The notes under the pieces: generated by a model
Told to the model about the DNA's origin: nothing
The model's input: only the letters and a program-made list of their open reading frames with translations
Database searches by the model: none
Part shown: positions 1 to 11,800 of the stretch, piece by piece
Numbering within the stretch: the first letter of the stretch is position 1
Layout of the letters: each line of letters opens with the position of its first letter
Origin: Telopea speciosissima
Taxonomy: Eukaryota > Streptophyta > Magnoliopsida > Proteales > Proteaceae
Assembly (NCBI RefSeq): GCF_018873765.1
Contig: NC_057916.1
Location: 12,645,501-12,709,500, forward strand
Length of the DNA stretch: 64,000 nucleotides
Reading direction: 5' to 3'
Made by a program: the position numbers and the translations under genes

Positions 1-344
1 CCACTTGATCACAATGAAATAACTTAACCGTGACACCAAGACCCGTTGGGACACAATACAAAAAGCAGAAAGAGTCCCGTAACAACACGATATCACTACT
101 AATTCGTGGAAATTTTCAATGACAATTGAAAATCTTCGTGAAGAAGGTAACGAACAAGAGCTTGGCAATGAGACAAAAAAAAATAAAAAAGGTAATCTTG
201 TTGATTCCAGCAGCCTTTGCCATCTGATAGCAAGTGCCTTGCCGACAATAACTGAGGAAGGGTACATGTGGTCAAATGCAACCCAATCTAGCTTAATTAC
301 CAATATCATTCAAAGAAAATTATCCCCAACCCCATGAGTGCAGG
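1..344. other. intergenic, nothing recognised
   Basis: AT-rich sequence with only short open frames in overlapping positions and no recognisable protein family, RNA or repeat. Confidence 0.5.
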
Positions 345-467
345 GAATGTTCACGTACGCTTACGTACGTGAACAACTCATAATCGTTTAGATGGAATCT
401 ATTCTGTGAGAATGTTCCATCTGAACGGCTGTGAATCGTTTGAGTACGCTCAGGTACGTGAACATTC
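345..467. mobile_element. palindromic MITE-like foldback element
   Basis: The two ends are inverted copies: GAATGTTCACGTACG at the left and its near-complement CGTACGTGAACATTC... at the right, with the arms extending through the motif CGTTTAGATGGAA and its counterpart TTCCATCTGAACGG. Most of the element can fold on itself. No protein is encoded. Such near-perfect foldback units are typical of short non-autonomous DNA transposons, but no target-site duplication was confirmed. Confidence 0.6.
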
Positions 468-745
468 ACCACCTTCCAACCCCATGGCCTTAGGCTTAGA
501 TGTTAGAATGATTAAAATAATTAAAATAATAATAATAATTAAAAATATATATATGGAGAGAACAACAGACCTGTTGCCTAAGAGCTTATGAAGCCTGAAG
601 ATAAGGTCATCTTCGTCGTCAGTGAATTCCCCTCGCTTGATGTTCGGACACAAATAGTTCAACCATCTCAGTCTACAACTCTTTCGGCACCTCTCTATGC
701 CTGTGATGAAAAATAAAGTTCGAGTGATTCTCTTCTTGTTTCAAA

Positions 746-872
746 GGGCGGGACTTGGTGTAACGGTAAGGTAAGGTTGCTCTATTGTGACAAAACAGTC
801 TCACTGTGAAAGCAGGGGTAAGGCTGCCTACATTATGACCATCCCCAGAGCTCGTGCACTAGGGGAAGAAAG
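746..872 (+). mobile_element. Au-type SINE, degraded
   Basis: The order of landmarks fits the plant Au SINE family: a tRNA-like head (GTAACGGTAAGGTAAGGTTGCTC), a middle AGGGGTAAGGCTGCCTACAT, then CATCCCCAGAGCTCGTGCACT near the 3' end. The B-box region is shortened compared with the copy at 17018-17183, so this is an old, internally deleted copy. Target-site duplications are not obvious. Confidence 0.75.
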
Positions 873-1005
873 AAAAAGAGATTTATTTTTCTCACAGTTA
901 TTTATCCCATTTGATTTTTGTTATTTTGACATTGCATGAATGAGAATTCTCTAAATAATCCACAGATTTGATTGTCATCCTGACCTTATAGTTTATGTGC
1001 CAAGA

Positions 1006-1175
1006 GTTCACTGTGGGAGCGGGTGACCCTTACACGCATGAGGGGGCCAATGGGAGTGCGTGGCACGACATCAACAGGACGGGCATTACCATCTTTTATG
1101 AGAGGCAGGGCGGTCATATCATTCCTTTGTGTTTGGACACAAGGCGTACACTCCCTCATAAAGAAATTTCTCTTT
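1006..1175. mobile_element. MITE-like element, GTTCTC...GAGAAC family
   Basis: The left side (AGTTCACTGTGGGAGCG) and right side (GTACACTCCCTCATAAAG) are approximate inverted copies. The internal text (CATCAACAGGACGGGCATTACCATCTTTTATGAGG, read as separate short motifs) resembles the element at 61514-61675. No coding capacity is convincing; the short open frames here are by-products. Confidence 0.5.
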
Positions 1176-3861
1176 ATTTTATGGAGAAAGGTTTTCTTCA
1201 CCCACAATGAATAGAATTGAAAAATCAACCTTGCCTATGAATCTCATTCAACTAACAAAAAAGTTGTGTGCGAAGAAATTCTTGGTACATAGTGGGTGAA
1301 AAAAGCTTGGTCTATAGTTTACAACTTTTCATGGGACCACAAAATAGATCTAATTTTCTTCACTATTAATGATGATGGTGACTTGATTGAACTCTAAGAG
1401 TGAATGTCGTCATTAACTCCTGCCCTTATTGTCGTTTCACTCAAATGGTCAATCCTAGAGACAAAAAAAATTATTTCTTCGCTATGGATAAAGAGAAACT
1501 GTCTCATATAAGGGAAGTAGTTTCCTGCCCGAGTAGGTGAGAACCAATTGGGGCTAGTGGGCAAAGAAGCCATTTCTGGGAAATTGAGTGAAAGAGAAAG
1601 GGGTGCTAACAGAGACTACGTGTAGCCATCAAGTGTAGGGCAGGAGACATTCTCTCCAATATAACTGCTTCTAGTTGAGTTCAAACTCACTAAAGAAGAT
1701 CATGATTAGATAATTATGTAGGCAGATTGCTATACAATTTGTGCAAACTCTCCAAGACAAACCATGATTAAATAACGATATAAACATTGTTAGATGATTG
1801 GGGCAAACCCACACGTACGGACGAAATTTTGTTGCTACACTTATAGCGAAAATGTTCCTAGTACACTGGTGGCAGCAAGGAAATGGGATCTTAAATGGTA
1901 TTTTAGAGAATACAAAAACTTAGGAGGGTATTTATGAACCCAAAGGAGAAGCTAGTGAATTATTCCATTTCCTTACTGCCAGCAGTGTAGCTGGAAACTT
2001 CTTCCTGCTTGGCGAGTGTAGCAGCCAAATTTTTTCCCACACGCACCCTCGTCTTCCCTTTCTAGTTTAGGAATGCTACTCCCTTGCCTTTCTCGGTCTC
2101 TCCCACCCGCACCCGTCATGGCCTGAAGGCCCTCGAACTTCAAGGCCCACAAAAAACCCATCTTGACCCCCCCGCCCCCCACCCCCCACCACCACCACCA
2201 AAAGAAAAATAAAAGCCAAGGGAGGCAATAATCTAGAGTGAGTAAACAAAAAAGAAAATTAAAGACATGCCTGCCCTGGAAGGAACAAGATGCCAGCAGC
2301 ATTGGCCATGCTTCTCGACACATTTCTTGAGCTGCAAATCTTCTTCAGGAGTCCATGGGCGTCTTCTTTTAGCAGAGGAATAATTACCCTTCTTCATCTC
2401 CGTTTGCACTCCAAGTATTCACCTCAATCAACCCTTCTTTATGTGATCTCCAATCTTCATGTATTACTGAGTAGTGACCACTGAACAGAGCTCAAGATCT
2501 GGTATTTTTCTATTGGCGTTTATGGCGTTCTGGGGACTCAGAGCTGCTTCCCGAAACTGAACTTATAAGCGAATGACTCATAGCATCTTTTTCTATGGAT
2601 TCTAGAGATTAGAACATCAAATTGTCTATTTTAGCCTCCTATGCACAACGGTTCTGATTCCATTGAAAGCGCTAGTTAAAAATGGATATGACTTTTTGAG
2701 GTCTTCGTTTTCTTTCTTTTTTGTTTTTAAAGAGATCATAAAGTCAGGATATGATATGATTAGGAATATGAAATAGTGAATGTGATATCCCACCATTAGC
2801 GCTCCAAGACGAGACGGCAGTTTCCCCAACTTCTAGTTTTGATTTTTGGATTGACAAGTGAGGGCGGCCAAGCAGAAGAAGAAGAGGAGTAAGACTTAAC
2901 CACTGCCTCTTCTCTCAGTCTCTGTTTCGATCTGTTTTACTTCGCAAGGAAGGAATTGAACCACAGATGAACACAAACATTACAATAGAAACGCACGCCA
3001 CGAATGCCCTTTGTTTGTTTTTATCTGGATAGGAACCTGGTCACGACAATTCTTAGCCGCTAAGGAACCAAACTATGCCCCTTCATAGATAGCCAACATA
3101 AAACCAGCACCACAAACTGAAAATCTGTGTATATCTTTGTGACTTTTGCTAAGGTGTCTCTCTTCGGTTAGCCAGTAGCGGACAAGAAGGTTGAAAAAGT
3201 CAAAAAAGTCATTCTCGGTTTCCCATTCAATTGGTTAACCCAAAGTACCAGGTTTTGTCTGTACCGGCCACTTGGTTCGAAGAATCGGGGATTAGATCGG
3301 TGAATGGTCTGATTTTGATCGAATTGATGGATACCAAACTTAATTTCTTCGATCCTAAGCATCTTCTTCATCTTTTCAGTTGGATCGGATCGATTCTTGG
3401 TTCAATTCCCAATTCCAAAGCCAATCTTGTTTTCACTGTCAGATCGATTTAGCTGATTCTGATCTGATTTGGATCGAAATCGGCACTGATAAATTCAATC
3501 TCCGACAGCGTTTTTTTAAACTCTGTTTGTATCTCTGGACATGTTTGGTTGGGCAGTCTGGAGAGTTATTTTCTATTCACTAATCTTAATTATATTATGG
3601 GAGAGGGAATGCTACGAGAATCGAGTGCAGTTTCGCACCAATGAGAGTGGGAAATTGAATCATCCAGTAATAAGAGTTTAATTTAGGGTAGGGGGGGGGA
3701 GAGAGAGAGAGAGAGTCCACCGGTGGAATGTACGAGAGTGTGTGCAAGAATCTGCATATTGGTATCTATAGATTTGATTACCGAATCGATAATTACAACT
3801 GGTTTCAAATCCTATCGCAGGCCATAGGCCACTAAGGTGGTTGCACCCATGGGATGGCAAT
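1176..3861. other. intergenic region without a supported gene
   Basis: About 2.7 kb with no recognisable coding exon. It holds a C-rich low-complexity tract around 2167-2190, a poly-A/CCA-rich stretch just after it, and a short (GA)n run near 3700-3718. The open frames seen (for example on the minus strand at 1973-2323) have low-complexity composition and match no family I know. Confidence 0.5.
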
Positions 3862-4507
3862 CTAGGGATGCAAACGGATTGAATTCGATCGGATAGTGGC
3901 ATTATCATATTCGTATCCGATTATATTCGGACGGCTTCGAATAATATCCTATCGGTTTTTGGACGGATTCAGATAATTTCCGGATAGTGATTTTTTGAAT
4001 GCAGGTTCTCTTAAATGGATATGAATACAGATCGAATACGATTTTTCGGCTATCCGTTAACATATTTACTGTTTTTATGATGAGGGTTAGGGTTGAGATT
4101 TGAGCGTTCAGTAATTACCCTTTCTTCTACTCTTCTTAGTCTTTTATTCTCTTATGTTTTTTACTTTTGATTTTTTAATAGATATGTAATTCCATGTATC
4201 ACATTGCATAAAACAATATATATAAACTAATAGCAAATCTAGAAAAAGAATCACATTATCTTAACTTATAAATTTATAAAAATAAGATAACAAAATCCAA
4301 TAAGGTAACTTAAAAAGATAGACAAACATAGAGTTATATTTTAGATATTTTATTACCGTCGGACTACTAAACGAATCGGATAATAATCGGTCGGATAGGA
4401 GGATTATCATATTCGTATCCGATTAGTTTCGAACAGATTCGGATTCTCCTAAACGGATACGAACGTGGATCGAATATGGATTTACGAATATCCATTTACA
4501 TCCCTAG
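3862..4507. mobile_element. hAT-like non-autonomous DNA transposon
   Basis: The ends are inverted: CTAGGGATGCAAACGGAT on the left and ATCCATTTACATCCCTAG on the right. Next to each end lie many subterminal copies of CGGATA/TATCCG and the motif TATCATATTCGTATCCGAT, present at both ends. The flanking 8-mers are ATGGCAAT (3854-3861) and ATGGCATC (4508-4515), a near-matching 8-bp target-site duplication as expected for the hAT superfamily. The 646-bp interior is AT-rich and non-coding, so it would depend on a transposase elsewhere. Confidence 0.75.
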
Positions 4508-4834
4508 ATGGCATCCCAGCTCCAAGAGGAGATGGCGGCAAGGGCGAAGGGGGGGAGAATCGAGAGTCGAACAAACGATATCCCAAGGGTGAAAATAGCA
4601 TTGACATTTAATTCTTTTGGTTTTTATGGATTGCTAGGAATGATTTCATTTTTCGAAAGCGAAATTGGACACCGATGGAGGTTTTTCAAGCAGATCAACA
4701 TGCTTTCGAAGAATTTCATAATGCAAATCAATCGACAAACCATTTGGACAACCAAGGAAGCTTGCAGCAAGTTGAACCCCACCTCTGGACTCCCCGAGGC
4801 AAACAATTGCAAAACTAACTGTGATGCAACTTTC

Positions 4835-4978
4835 GACGCCAACTCAGGAAGAGGAGGCCTTGTGGTTATTGCCAGATGCAACAAGGGTGCTCAGATTTTC
4901 ACTTTTGACGTCGACTCAGGAAGAGGAGGCCTTGTGGTTATTGCCAGATCCAGGGGGGGTGCTCAGATTTTTGCTTTC
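4835..4978 (+). repeat. 72-bp tandem duplication inside RNase H remnant
   Basis: The unit beginning GACGCCAACTCAGGAAGAGG recurs 72 bp later as GACGTCGACTCAGGAAGAGG. The period is 24 codons, so the reading frame is kept. Confidence 0.85.
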
Positions 4979-5070
4979 TCAGCTCCAGTTTCCTTCACAG
5001 AAGTCAGCGTTGGAGAGGCAATTGCAATCAGATTCGATTTTTTTCAAGCCCTGGAGAAGCATATCTCAAG

Positions 5071-5246
5071 GATCAGAGTTGAATCTGATTCTAGTGAAGT
5101 CATACAATGCATCAAGAATAATCTTAAGAATATTTTCTTTCAAGTCATCCCCATCATGGATCAGAGTTGAATATGATTCTAGTGAAGTCATACAATGCAT
5201 CAAGAATAATCTTAAGAATGCTTTCTTTCAAGTCATCCCCATCATC
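5071..5246 (+). repeat. 88-bp tandem duplication inside RNase H remnant
   Basis: GATCAGAGTTGAATCTGATT at 5071 recurs at 5159 with one change; both copies run through CAAGTCATCCCCATCAT. A period of 88 bp is not a multiple of three, so the first frame stops at 5168-5170 just after the junction. Confidence 0.9.
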
Positions 5247-5470
5247 CAGGATATTCAATACCTTGCTACCAAGTTTATATGCTGTAATTTCTACTATGTT
5301 CCAAGAGAACCTAACCATGTAGCTCACAACTTAGCTAAGTAAGTCCTGTCGTTGAGTGTTGTGACAGAATGACCAAATTTCACTCCTTGACTTCATCAAT
5401 TTTGTGCAAATGAAGCTTTGTGTGAATTTATGTCTCACTCATCAATAAAATCTTTTTTCACCTAAAAATG

Positions 5471-6236
5471 AAAAACCTTTGTTTGTTGGAAAGATTATTC
5501 TACTGTGCCTTTGCCCAAAAGTAGATCAGCACGACTTCTTTTTTCCTAAGAAAATGATGTGAAACCGTCAATTGTCAAATTTTACTTTGTAAGTCTCCCT
5601 TGATTTTTCTATGTAAAGACACCATCATGATCATACGTAGGGAACCACCGACGGTTCCATATCATACGTACAGTTATTGTCGTTTTTTATTCGGAACCTT
5701 CTTGGGTAAGTAATAACATAGCGTATAGACTCTTCTTTCCTTATTAGATTTCTCCTCAATCACTCAAATAATTCGATCTAGGACCTACCAACTGATTTTT
5801 CTTTCCCCTTAATCTCCTTGAATTTTGTTTGGGCCTATAAGCCCATTTGTTCTTCATTAGGATTAGGCGATTAGCCACCGATCATGAGTCATGATCTCAT
5901 CTTGTTGGGTGTTGTTTGGACCCATTTTTTTCTTCATAAGAGTTTTATTGATTTGGGTATTGATTGGGGTGGTGCATGGTGGAGGGATGAGCGGCGGTGG
6001 GCCGACGGTTGATGCAACGCCAGTGGCATCCCTAGTTGAGATGCAGATCATCCCATCCTATAGTCTTATTCCGTCTCTACGAGCACATGCTTGTAGTGTG
6101 AGGGGGAAGGGGGGAGGGGGGGGGGGTGGTGTAACTACAACTACGGACCTTTGGGATTGGATTTCTTTTTAATAAAATTTTCCAAATGATAATAGGTTGC
6201 CCGGGATTCGAACATGGAACTAGTTAGATGGAGTAG
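5471..6236. other. intergenic region without a supported gene
   Basis: No recognisable exon or RNA. A G-rich tract lies at about 6100-6128. Short open frames here are low-complexity. Confidence 0.5.
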
Positions 6237-6660
6237 TGTTACAATTGGAAGAACTAAGCCTCATAAAACGGTCTGCAAGGGGAGGGAACCCAATATCATA
6301 TATGCCCACATCCAATCCCTTATGGGATCGATGTGGGACTATTGAACATAACATTACCCCACCCTTTAACGGCTAACGTCCTCGTCGGCCCACTCCGGAT
6401 CAGGTAGTCCTTTCTAGGCGGCTCCACTCTGCTCCAGGACCCTTCCCGGGGGCAGGTAGCCCTTTTCTAGGGGCTCTCACTCTAGCACCAGGTCGCCCCT
6501 CCCAAGTAGCCAACCGCAAAGGATGGGGCAATGAAAGCACCAATGTTACGATTGGAAGAACTCACCCTCATAAACCGGTCTACAAGAGGAGGGAACCCAA
6601 TATCATATATGCCCACATCCAATCCCTTATGGGACCGATGTGGGACTACTGCACATAACA
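6237..6660 (-). mobile_element. TRIM (miniature LTR retrotransposon), looks whole
   Basis: Two direct repeats of 117 bp (6237-6353 and 6544-6660), each starting TGTTAC and ending CATAACA, flank about 190 bp of non-coding interior. A perfect 5-bp target-site duplication AGTAG is present at 6232-6236 and 6661-6665. Reading on the minus strand, a primer-binding-site-like TTGGTGCTTTCATTG follows the first repeat and a purine-rich tract (AAAGGGTGGGGTAA) precedes the last one, which sets the orientation. There is no protein-coding part, as normal for TRIMs. The two repeats differ by only a few per cent, so insertion is fairly recent on an evolutionary scale. Confidence 0.85.
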
Positions 6661-6972
6661 AGTAGATACCCTGTTTTTGAATATTTCTTCCCAAACTAGC
6701 AACGTGGTAAACATTTTTCTTCAAATATTTGAATGGGGGAATTTTTAGTTTTTATTGGAACACATGAGAAGGTACTTATATTTCCCAAGTTCTATTTAGT
6801 TGCAAGTAAGGGAAAGTGAAATCACTTTTGAAAAGAAAAAGGAAGATAAGTGAAATCACTCTTGAAAATGAAAAGGAAGATTTTGTAATTATGATTGTGT
6901 TACCTGCATAAAACTCTTATTATATTTGATAATTATATATATCTTTTAAGGGAAGTAGTTCTCTGTTCGGGA

Positions 6973-7095
6973 GTGTGGCCTACGCCAACACTCCCATGTG
7001 TCTATCTCTCTCCTCCTCAAAATAAGGGGACAGAGATGTCTTTTCACATGGGGAGGAGAGAGATAGACTCATGGGAGTGCTGGCGTAGGCCACAC
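6973..7095. mobile_element. foldback MITE
   Basis: Two inverted arms of about 44 bp: GTGTGGCCTACGCCAACACT on the left and AGTGCTGGCGTAGGCCACAC on the right, both extending into the CTATCTCTCTCCTCC motif and its complement. The loop between them is about 35-40 bp. The wider ends (GTTCTCTGTTCGGGAG near 6960) place it in the same broad family as the elements near 1006 and 61514. Confidence 0.75.
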
Positions 7096-7615
7096 TCTTG
7101 GACAGAAAACTTTTTCCCATTTTTTAAATATAAGATTTATATTCCCTTTTAAATTAAAGGAATTTGATTACATAGTAAAGTGGAATTTAATATCTAAATT
7201 TGGTATGTTTTGAAGTTAATTTTATCCAAAAATTTTTTTTTTGGGGGGGAGGGGGGGAGCGGAGGGGGTTAAACAAGTTAGTTCTATAGTCATGTGATAT
7301 AATAATTACAAAATTCTCTATTTTTGTATTGATTTCCCTTTCTTATGTTTATTTCCATCCCAACCAAACGGAGCCTGGCAAATATAGGTAACTTCTAATG
7401 TAAGGATATGTTTGGAAGATAAAAAAAAATTTTGATTTAAAAAAAAAAAGAAAAAAGAAGAGAAATAGACACAATAAGTTATCTTAATGTCACCATTTCT
7501 TTTGTCCTATAACGTTTTTTGAGAACATTAACTTTGTTCGAGAGCATTGATGGTCCTCTCATGTGAAAAGACATCTTTACTCTTTGTTTGAGGAGAAGAG
7601 AGATAAACACAAGAA

Positions 7616-8013
7616 GGCCTTTTGAGGTGGTATGGTCATAGTCAATGGAGACCCATGGATGCACCAGTGATGAGTGACCAGATTCAGTTTGAAGGAGCTA
7701 TAAGAGGTAGGGGCATGCCTAAAATGATTATTGGAGAAATGGTAAGAAAAGATATGCAGTTAGCAGGGCTAGACCCTAGTATGACCGCGGATAGAATTGT
7801 TTGGAGGATAAGGATACGTATAGCCGACCCCTTATAGGGGATGTTCCTAGGATGCTGCTTTGACTACTGCTTAGACTTTTCCGTTAATAACTTTATTTTA
7901 TCTTTTCACTTTCCTTTACTCGTTTTATTACTGTCACAACCTCTTAGGATCCATGTAGCCAACCTATTTAGTTGGGATAGGGTTATGATTTTTGTTGTTT
8001 GTTTGTTGTAGAA
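7616..8013 (+). mobile_element. RTE-type LINE, 5'-truncated, with 13-bp TSD
   Basis: The open frame ending near 7838 reads RWYGHSQWRPMDAPV, then EGAIRGRGMPK and MVRKDMQLAGLDPSMTADRIVW, and stops after RIADPL; this is the C-terminal tail typical of plant RTE-clade LINEs. It is followed by a 3' UTR containing GTAGCCAACCTATTTAGTTGGGAT and a GTT-rich tail. A perfect target-site duplication ATAAACACAAGAA sits at 7603-7615 and 8014-8026. The target was itself a repeat: the joined flanks (about 7515-7615 and 8027-8070) resemble, in reverse, the foldback element at 6973-7095. No endonuclease or reverse transcriptase core is present. Confidence 0.88.
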
Positions 8014-8026
8014 ATAAACACAAGAA

Positions 8027-8829
8027 ACTTTAGTGTTGGTTGTGCTCCTATACAAAGAAACATTCTCCATTTTTTTTATGAAAATAAAAAATAAAATTAA
8101 AACAAACCATCAATAGAAACAAGTCCCCTATACGTCCTACTACAAGCATGGAAAAAGGATTATTTTTATACATTTTTAAATTTAAAGATAACTCTAAACT
8201 AACAAAAATCAAATGCCAAATGAAGTTATTTCAAAACCAACACCGTAGCCCCATCCAACTAAAGAAGACAGGGAGATGATATTAAAAATTGATAATTAGG
8301 GTCTTTAGGGATAATAGACCACGAGGACTAACTAGAGATGTTTTTTATTTGGATAAATTACATGTTACCCCTTGATATTCAATCGAAACATAAATCATCC
8401 CTTAGTTTTTTTAAAAACTCATCTATCCCCTTCTACAATAACAGTGTTAATCTACTATTAATTATTGATGTGAAAGAACTTTTTTAGTCTTGTACTAAAA
8501 TATTAGAATTAAATTTATAATACTATCATTTAAAATTTATGTTTGAATGCCAAGAAAGTTGAGGCTTCCTCACCACAAAATTTTGCAAGGAGAGGGCTGT
8601 CTAGTCGGTGCTGGACAGTTTGGCCTAACTAGAGATGTAGATAATGAAAGATCAAGCAAATCAACATTTGTGACAACTTATTATATTTTTCTTTCTTTTC
8701 TTAGCTTGTACAGAGACAGGTGACCCTGCCTGACCATCATCTCCTCCGGCATTCCCCTCATATGTCAGATCAGCTCCGTTTCCAAAGACACTACGGTAAC
8801 GGAGGATTAATAAGAGGTCGTTGAGGCAC
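8027..8829. other. region upstream of the pectate lyase gene
   Basis: AT-rich until about 8700, then more GC-rich towards the start codon. No convincing TATA box could be assigned; the promoter and 5' UTR of the downstream gene must lie here. Confidence 0.5.
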
Positions 8830-11800
8830 ATGGGTAACGGCCATGGCCGTTCCGGGAATGACAGGTACACCCGCAAATGTCGAGATAACGGCTCCCCAGC
8901 ATCGACCCATTTAAATATGCCTACAGCTCAGCCTCAGCCTCAGCCTCAGCCTCAGAGCCAGAGTTCAACTTTAACGTCAATGGGTTCTCTTCCCTACTCC
9001 GACGTCGATTGCAGCTTGAGGGCCTTGGCCGGACGGGCCGAGGGTTTCGGCCGTTTCTCTGTCGGTGGCCTTGATGGACCACTCTATCACGTCACCACTT
9101 TAGCAGGTTCTCTTACCTCTCTTTCTCCCCTTTGCTTTGGCGTCTCCTTAGAGTTCCTTTCGGAGTTTAATCTCTTTTCCTTTCGAATACGTTCTTATAT
9201 AAGTTAACACTGGGGTTTGTTTTGGTTTGCTGTGCTTCATATGCCATCTCTTTTTTGGTTGTATTCACTCTCTTATTGTCATTTGCATTTGCTATGCTGG
9301 TTTGCTCTTCTGCAATGCGGAATCCCCCCCCCCCCCCTCTGAAACTCTTCCTTTTTCCCTAATTTATACTTGTCTATAGAGATTGTGTATAGAAGGGTCT
9401 ATGGATTGGCCTACTGCAATTAGCAATTCTACATGGAAAGTATATGATGAAATTGCTGTGGAGGCATATTCTATCCGCTTCATGTGCACTTTTATGCAAA
9501 ATATAGAGATTGGGATTAAGATATAGCATCATTTCTCTCCAAGCTCATGAGAACCCATTAAGGGTTTAGTGATCCTGGTGGACTCAAATGAGAATGGTAG
9601 ATCATAGGGGGCATCTAGAGACTTCTTTTGGTATTGTTATTGTTATCACAATTTCCTCGATTTTTATTCTTATCACTATGGTTTCTGTTAGGTTTTCTTA
9701 GTTTTCATGTATTGTTTGTCTGCTTCACGTGCATTTGTATGCAAAATATAGAGAGTGGGGTTGAGGCATACCATCTTTGGTCTCCAAGCTGATGGGACAT
9801 TAGGGGTTTAGTGCAACTGGTGGACTCAAATGCGAATGGTAGACCATAGGAGGCATCTAGAGATTCAACTTGTCATGGTTATCAACATTTCCTCAATTTT
9901 TTTTTTATTCTTATGGTTTTTGCTAGGTTTTCTAGGTTTTGAGGCAATTTGGATCCAGTGTAACCCTTTGGATGGGTACAGTTTACAATTAGCAGGGTTG
10001 CCTAGAAAGAATTTTTTATTTGAAATTGGCTTATCAAATTCCACTGGGAAATTTTAGCTGTGTATAATAACACTACTTGTCTTTCCAGTGGGTGAGGTAA
10101 CGCTTTGTATAACACTACTTGGCTTATCAAATTTTCTTTCCTATTTGTTGTGGGTTCAAATCTTGGAAACAGTCTCTCCTGCAAAGCAGGGGGAATGCTG
10201 CGTACATTTGCCCCTCCCAGATCCTGCAGTAGAGGGATCCTTGTGCACTGGGACACTCTTTAAAACATTATTTGTCTCTGTTATTTTGATTTGTGGTAAA
10301 TGTTATAGTTACTTTGTGTAGATTTTCATAACTGGCAGTAGAAAACTGCTTATTGTACTAATACTGGGAAATTTTAGTTGTGTATAACCTTACTTGTCTC
10401 TATTATTTTGATTTGTGGTGAATTTTATAGTTGCTTTGTGTAGATTTTCATTACTGGCAGTAGAATACTGCTTGTTGTACTATTTAAAACTTTCTCCTTC
10501 TCTGTTAATCCAGATGATGGTCCTGGATCACTTCGTGATGGATGTCGTCGAAAAGAACCACTTTGGATTGTTTTTGAAGTTTCAGGCACCATTGAGCTCT
10601 CAGCTTACTTGAATGTATCTTCATACAAGACAATTGATGGCCGGGGCCAAAGGATAAAATTTACCGGCAAAGGTTTAAGGCTGAAAGAGTGTGAACATGT
10701 AATTATATGCAATCTGGAATTTGAGGGTGGTAGGGGACATGATGTTGATGGTATTCAAATAAAACCTAAGTCAAGGCACATATGGATAGACCGTTGCAGC
10801 TTGCAGGATTATGACGATGGACTGATTGATATCACACGTGAAAGTACAGATATAACTGTTTCAAGGTGAGGATCTTGCCTGCCCACATTACAAATTGAGA
10901 ATATTTTACGAGTTGAGTGGAGGTTTCTAATATAGCTCTTTACTTTGTGCCATCAGATGTCATTTTTCACGGCATGACAAGACTATGCTTATTGGTGCAG
11001 ACCCCAGTCACACTGGAGACAGATGCATACGAGTGACCATTCACCATTGCTTTTTTGATGGGACCCGACAGCGTCATCCTCGTCTTAGATTTGGCAAGGT
11101 TCATCTGTACAACAACTACACGAGAGATTGGGGCATATATGCTGTTTGTGCCAGCGTAGAATCACAGGTACTGATGACTTTAACACCTGCAACTTAATTA
11201 ACTAAGGATGCACCCAGATCTGTGGGATGGTTTGTTAGACTTATTCTCTAGGTGGGCAGGTTTTTTGTGCATAAGTCATGTGAGAATGGCCTAAAGTGTC
11301 TATATGTTACGAATCTTATCCTCTCTGTATCTTCCACTTCAATGCATTTGACATTCCCCATGTGGCTAAAAGGGATCACCATTTCTTGTCCCTTTATAAT
11401 TTAAATAAAATTTAAAATTTGAATCCTGTCTTTCATGGGTGACTAGTCTAAGTAGGGGGTAGTGGTTAGTGGTTTATGTGATCGGTCACCTACCAGTACA
11501 ATTATCCCCTCTTATCATACAAAAACTTGTTCAATTTGAAAGGGGAGGCTGGGGACTTCATTCTAATTCCACTATTATTGGTGCATACCTGCTGTTGGTG
11601 GGAACCCGAACATGCAGCGGAGATAATGGATCGGGTATCTCTTGCATCCGAAATCACCGTTCAAAAGCCATACATTAATTGGGAAGGGAAACAGGTTACC
11701 TTAGAACCGTAAGTGTTATTCTTCCTCCTGATAATAGCTCTTTCTCACCTGAGCAACGCAAGTAATTGATGCCTTTAACTCTTGAATGGATCGGAAACGC

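Larger units (their letters stand above)
4600..5470 (+). mobile_element. L1-type LINE 3' remnant with RNase H-like domain
   Basis: One frame reads FLWIARNDFIFRKRNW around 4618-4670, the linker before the RNase H domain in plant L1-like elements. A second frame gives DATFDANSGRGGLVVIAR, SAPVSFTEVSVGEAIAIRF, then ISRIRVESDSSEVIQCI and finally YYVPREPNHVAHNLAK, the usual order of the plant RVT_3/RNase H-like domain. The coding is broken: stop codons lie between the linker and the domain, an in-frame 72-bp tandem duplication (4835-4978) repeats SGRGGLVVIAR, and an 88-bp tandem duplication (5071-5246) moves the end of the domain to another frame. The 3' part ends in an A-rich tract near 5450-5480. 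No reverse transcriptase core is present. A host RNase H-like gene is a less likely alternative. Confidence 0.7.

Noticed and set aside
5891-6172. 93-codon open frame with a hydrophobic start
   Set aside because: Gly-run end from a G-rich tract, no homology that I recognise, no gene context.
11469-11712. Open frame in intron 3 with ITVQKPYINWEGKQVTLEP, faintly like a pectin methylesterase motif
   Set aside because: Only a few residues look similar, no neighbouring PME motif is present, and the frame lies in an intron of an intact gene; too weak to call.
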